Shown: positions 61,207 to 64,000 of the stretch, piece after piece
Layout of the letters: each line of letters starts with the position of its first letter
How positions within the stretch are numbered: position 1 is the stretch's first letter
Assembly: GCF_014698835.1 (NCBI RefSeq)
Contig: NZ_JACJTU010000022.1
Span: 82,389-146,388 of the forward strand
DNA length: 64,000 bases
Reading direction: 5' to 3'
From: Nostoc paludosum FACHB-159
GTDB taxonomy: Bacteria; Cyanobacteriota; Cyanobacteriia; Cyanobacteriales; Nostocaceae
The notes under the pieces: generated by a model
What the model saw: the letters and a program-made list of their open reading frames with translations, nothing else
What the model was told of the DNA's origin: nothing
Database searches by the model: none
Program-made: the position numbers and the translations under genes

Positions 61207-61980
61207 TTAGACTAGTTCCTTAATATTTTGCTGTTCTTGCACAGGTGATTCGCTAAAGACGGCTACGTATAACCATCCTGCTAAAATAGCCCCCAAAATA
61301 GGAGCTATCCAGAACAGCCATACTTGCGAAAAGAGTTCTGCACCTGCAAATAGAGCAACTCCAGTACTACGGGCAGGATTAACCGAGGTATTGGTTACAG
61401 GGATGCTGATTAGGTGAATCAAGGTGAGTCCAAAACCAATTGCCAGGGGTGCAAATCCTTTTGGAGCACGGCTATCAGTCACACCCAGAATAATCAACAG
61501 AAACATGAAAGTCATCACAACTTCAGTGATGAAACAAGCAAACAGCGTGTAACCACCTGGAGAATGAATACCATAGCCGTTGGTTGCCAGTGGGTTGGAG
61601 CCACTCAGGGTAAATCCAGTTTTGCCGCTAGCAATCAGGTAGATAACACCGGCACCAACAACAGCGCCGATCGCTTGAGAGACGATGTAAGGTAGTAAGT
61701 CAGAACCTGGAAAGCGCTTACCTGCCCACAATCCAAAGGAAACAGCTGGGTTGAAATGACCACCAGAAATATGACCAAAAGCATAAGCCCCTGTGAGTAC
61801 TGTCAGCCCAAATGCTAGGGATACACCTACTAATCCAATACCCAATGGAAAAGAAGTATTCTCGCTGATTTTTGCGGCATCTGCTGTGTAAGCGGCAGCT
61901 AGAACAGCACTACCACAGCCACCTAAAACAAGCCAAAATGTACCAATAAATTCGGATAAACAACGTTTCATGAGAGACAT
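61207..61980 (-). CDS. aqpZ: Aquaporin Z
   Basis: A 257-residue MIP-family channel with six membrane helices and two NPA boxes: GHISGGHFNPAVSFG and SVNPARSTGVALF. The selectivity-filter residues are those of a water channel (Phe in AYAFGH, His in LIHLIS, Thr in VTNTS, Arg in NPAR), so water rather than glycerol is expected. The ATG at 61980 follows AAGGAGTTTTCTGAAA, a strong ribosome binding site. Confidence 0.95.
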   Translation of the reverse strand: MSLMKRCLSEFIGTFWLVLGGCGSAVLAAAYTADAAKISENTSFPLGIGLVGVSLAFGLTVLTGAYAFGHISGGHFNPAVSFGLWAGKRFPGSDLLPYIVSQAIGAVVGAGVIYLIASGKTGFTLSGSNPLATNGYGIHSPGGYTLFACFITEVVMTFMFLLIILGVTDSRAPKGFAPLAIGFGLTLIHLISIPVTNTSVNPARSTGVALFAGAELFSQVWLFWIAPILGAILAGWLYVAVFSESPVQEQQNIKELV

Positions 61981-62704
61981 TTTCAGAAAACTCCTTAGTT
62001 CAAATACAAATGAAAAACTGAATATTATGCCTGATAGTTACACTCAGAATTTTGAGGCATTTCTGTTAGCGCTAAATCCATTAAAGTTGTTTTATTATGA
62101 AACTAAATCGAAAACATAAATTCTTATTTTTTATGCACTAAATCGTAGTTAGGACTTATGCACAAATTAACTTTCAGCCTTGTTCATACCAACTCTGTAT
62201 GAAGATGCGTTTATTTACGCCGTTTTGCTTGGGAGTTATAGAATAGGAGGATACAGTAAAAAATAAAATTGCCCAAAAAATACTTAATTTTTTAATAATT
62301 TTATTTAGGTATAGCGAGCGAATATCATTCCTGAAGTTATTTGTATAGGCAGAAAACTTTTAAACAAATGTAATCTCAGATTAAGTTGAAGATTCATAAC
62401 ACAATACGCTTGAGTTAGCGTATATTGTGGAGCTATTGCGTTGGGCGGGTTTCCAGGCTCGAAGTAAGTGACGTTTAAAGAACGAAACCCAAGCGTAAGT
62501 AAGTCGGTGGGAAAAAACACAACTATGTTAACAAAAATGAATGAGGCTAAAACTTTCTTTCCTCCTGTCTCATTCCAACTACAAATATTTACGCCGTTCT
62601 ACTTATTGATTTATACAAAGCTGACACACAGACACATCAAACGCAAACAGAAATCCGAGCAAAGGATTCCTCGCTCGGACTTTCAGGAAAATCTACAATT
62701 TAAT
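61981..62704. other. Intergenic region between aqpZ and raf1
   Basis: 724 bases. An AGGACTTATGCA motif near 62151, of the type that ends some Nostoc small repeats, and a hairpin CACAATACGCT/AGCGTATATTGTG (62400-62429, one bulge) are visible. Short reading frames here lack protein character. No gene called. Confidence 0.45.
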
Positions 62705-63793
62705 TTATTCGTCAATCTGCCATGAATCTTTCGTGAATTCTTCATCCAAAATTTTCTTAGGACGCACAATAATAATGATTCGTCCTAGTAGAGGAATTTC
62801 TGGCTCAGTTTCAAACCATTGAAAATCTAATTCACCACCATTTTCAACGACAAAATAGTTAGAAGCATCCCATTGTCGTTGGGCACGATCTACTACTACT
62901 AGCACTGGTTCTATTCGAGTTTGGGTTTGGTTAGACAAGCGATCGCTATTCGCTAATATCACTACTGGATCTTCTGCTGCCAACAGTACTTGCCAACCCG
63001 GTAAAGGCACCCAGGCTTGTTCGCCAGCAAACTTCACCATACGAAATGGTTCGATTTCGTTAATTAGGGGCACACCTTGTAAATCTTGTCCTGATAATGG
63101 CAACTCGCCTACCACTGGCACCATTCGAGGCAGTTGTTCTTCCGATTCCAAGCGGTAAAAGGGTAAAATTGGAGCCGGACGCTTGGGAACGGTGGTAAAA
63201 TCAGTCAGTAATTGTTCGATTTGTTTTCTGGCTGTTTGTGTGTGAGCAAAACGCAAACCTTTGGCTATTAAGCGCGATCGCTCCTGTAAATCTGAGTTTT
63301 GCCGTGCTAGTTTCCAAGTTTGATAAGCAAGTGCATCCCCAGGATGATTAGAAAATCCTTCTGGCAAAGTACGCAAATAAGAAAATTCTTTAACTGCTTT
63401 GGCAACTTCCCGCGCTTCATCAGCATCGAGTTTGTGAACGAAGATCAGTTCAGCTGCCGTGGCGCGTTCTTCTTGGGTGAGCAAACGCAATTCATATAAA
63501 ATATCACTACCACGTGTACTGTAGTGCGATCGCGTGGCTTCAGAAGCTCCAAATTTTTCTAAAGAATTGTAAACTTGAGAACCAACAATCACCTGATTTT
63601 GTTGAATCGGCTCAAATCCAGTGGCTTCAAAAATTTCTTGGGGATTATAGCCAGTTTTCTGCAACGAGGCGATCGCTGTTCCCCATTCCACCCAGTTACC
63701 TTGCTTTTGCCTCAATTTTCGCAGTAACTCTTGTGTTACATCGTCGTTGGTAGTATTTTCGGAATTCTGAGTGTTGGGCGGTAGATCGGTCAT
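62705..63793 (-). CDS. raf1: RuBisCO accumulation factor 1
   Basis: A 362-residue Raf1, the chaperone that stabilises RbcL dimers during RuBisCO assembly. The N-terminal alpha domain (ELLRKLRQKQGNWVEWGTAI and GYNPQEIFEATGFEPIQQNQ, then VYNSLEKFGASE) and the C-terminal beta domain (RMVPVVGELPLSGQDLQG, WVPLPGWQVLLAAEDPVVI, NYFVVENGGELDFQWFE) are both complete. The ATG at 63793 (MTDLPPNTQ) is chosen; a TTG seven codons earlier has no better support. RuBisCO genes are not in the window. Confidence 0.93.
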   Translation of the reverse strand: MTDLPPNTQNSENTTNDDVTQELLRKLRQKQGNWVEWGTAIASLQKTGYNPQEIFEATGFEPIQQNQVIVGSQVYNSLEKFGASEATRSHYSTRGSDILYELRLLTQEERATAAELIFVHKLDADEAREVAKAVKEFSYLRTLPEGFSNHPGDALAYQTWKLARQNSDLQERSRLIAKGLRFAHTQTARKQIEQLLTDFTTVPKRPAPILPFYRLESEEQLPRMVPVVGELPLSGQDLQGVPLINEIEPFRMVKFAGEQAWVPLPGWQVLLAAEDPVVILANSDRLSNQTQTRIEPVLVVVDRAQRQWDASNYFVVENGGELDFQWFETEPEIPLLGRIIIIVRPKKILDEEFTKDSWQIDE

Positions 63794-63889
63794 AAATCGG
63801 TGTGTGAGCTTCAACTTGAGAGGTTGATTAATACCTCATGAGCAAGTTTTATTCTAATCTATGAACTGCCCAGAGTAGAGAGTGAGGGA

Positions 63890-64000
63890 GATAGGGAGTG
63901 TGGGGAGTGTGGGGAGTGTGGGGAGTGTGGGGAGTGTGGGGAGTGTGGGGAGTGTGGGGAGTGTGGGGAGTGTGGGGAGTGTGGGGAGTGTGGGGAGTGT
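63890..64000 (+). repeat. GGGGAGTGT tandem repeat (continues beyond window)
   Basis: About twelve uninterrupted 9-bp GGGGAGTGT units run to the window end. The same array starts composite repeat copy 1, so this is probably the left arm of a fourth copy. It is an extended G4-N5 series. Confidence 0.92.

Noticed and set aside
62305..62520. 71-residue minus-strand frame between aqpZ and raf1
   Set aside because: Runs through a hairpin repeat (AGCGTATATTGTG) and has no recognisable motif or ribosome binding site.
1..64000. tRNA, rRNA or riboswitch genes
   Set aside because: No T-loop/acceptor-stem arrangement or known riboswitch core was found by eye on either strand, including the long gaps at 27.9, 31.7, 54.1 and 62.0 kb; a covariance-model search would be decisive.

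Overview
The window is chromosomal DNA of a filamentous, heterocyst-type cyanobacterium (Nostoc/Anabaena group). Evidence: many GCGATCGC (HIP1) octamers, heptamer short tandem repeats (GCCCAAT, AGTCATT, ACTCCTA families) between genes, and cyanobacterial genes: chlB, raf1, ycf37-like, the ~400-residue form of ispH, cobL, and an amt with a consensus NtcA site. No tRNA, rRNA, CRISPR array, transposase or prophage was seen.

Layout. 1-12.3 kb is accessory: the 3' end of an alpha-2-macroglobulin gene, a HicB remnant, an AAA-like STAND ATPase, six intact and one truncated minus-strand gene for small exported proteins whose leaders fall into three paired families, then a divergent STAND ATPase with 14 WD40 repeats and a GH5 glycosidase. 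12.3-20.1 kb is minus-strand housekeeping (an IF3 paralogue, cobL, a methyltransferase, ispH, a GDSL hydrolase, amt, ynfA) separated by three copies of a composite G-rich repeat. 20.4-31.7 kb holds a large hybrid histidine kinase, an inositol-monophosphatase-family enzyme, a PGM1-type peptide ligase, a short-chain dehydrogenase broken by a small repeat, a small hypothetical gene and mgtE. 32.7-36.2 kb is one gene with three near-identical PA14 repeats, two Calx-beta domains and a sugar-dehydrogenase propeller. 36.3-43.1 kb holds a MerA-like flavoprotein, two TVP38/TMEM64 proteins, a TIGR04283-like glycosyltransferase, a DUF6745-like gene, a Uma2 nuclease and a DUF6883/DUF4926 pair. 43.2-50.1 kb carries chlB, a cyclophilin, a copper amine oxidase, a ycf37-like TPR gene, a solute-binding protein, and rplT/rpmI. 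50.5-54 kb looks like an envelope-glycan locus. 54.6-64 kb carries a UvrD-like helicase, a vWA protein, a DUF6745 operon, aqpZ and raf1.

Most unusual. (1) The array of small exported proteins with conserved paired leaders and unrelated mature parts, bracketed by two STAND ATPases. (2) Two separate loci with the same architecture: an intact conserved gene (cobL, chlB), then a cassette of about 0.75-0.9 kb (IF3 paralogue; DUF6883+DUF4926), then a diverged duplicate of the conserved gene's 3' end. At chlB the cassette's last gene is read in a different frame across the remnant. (3) Small repeats have reshaped genes: the dehydrogenase is frameshifted by a net 26-bp insertion, the histidine kinase start abuts a repeat, and heptamer repeats are translated inside the helicase. 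Functions rest on motif recognition by eye; no database search was run.
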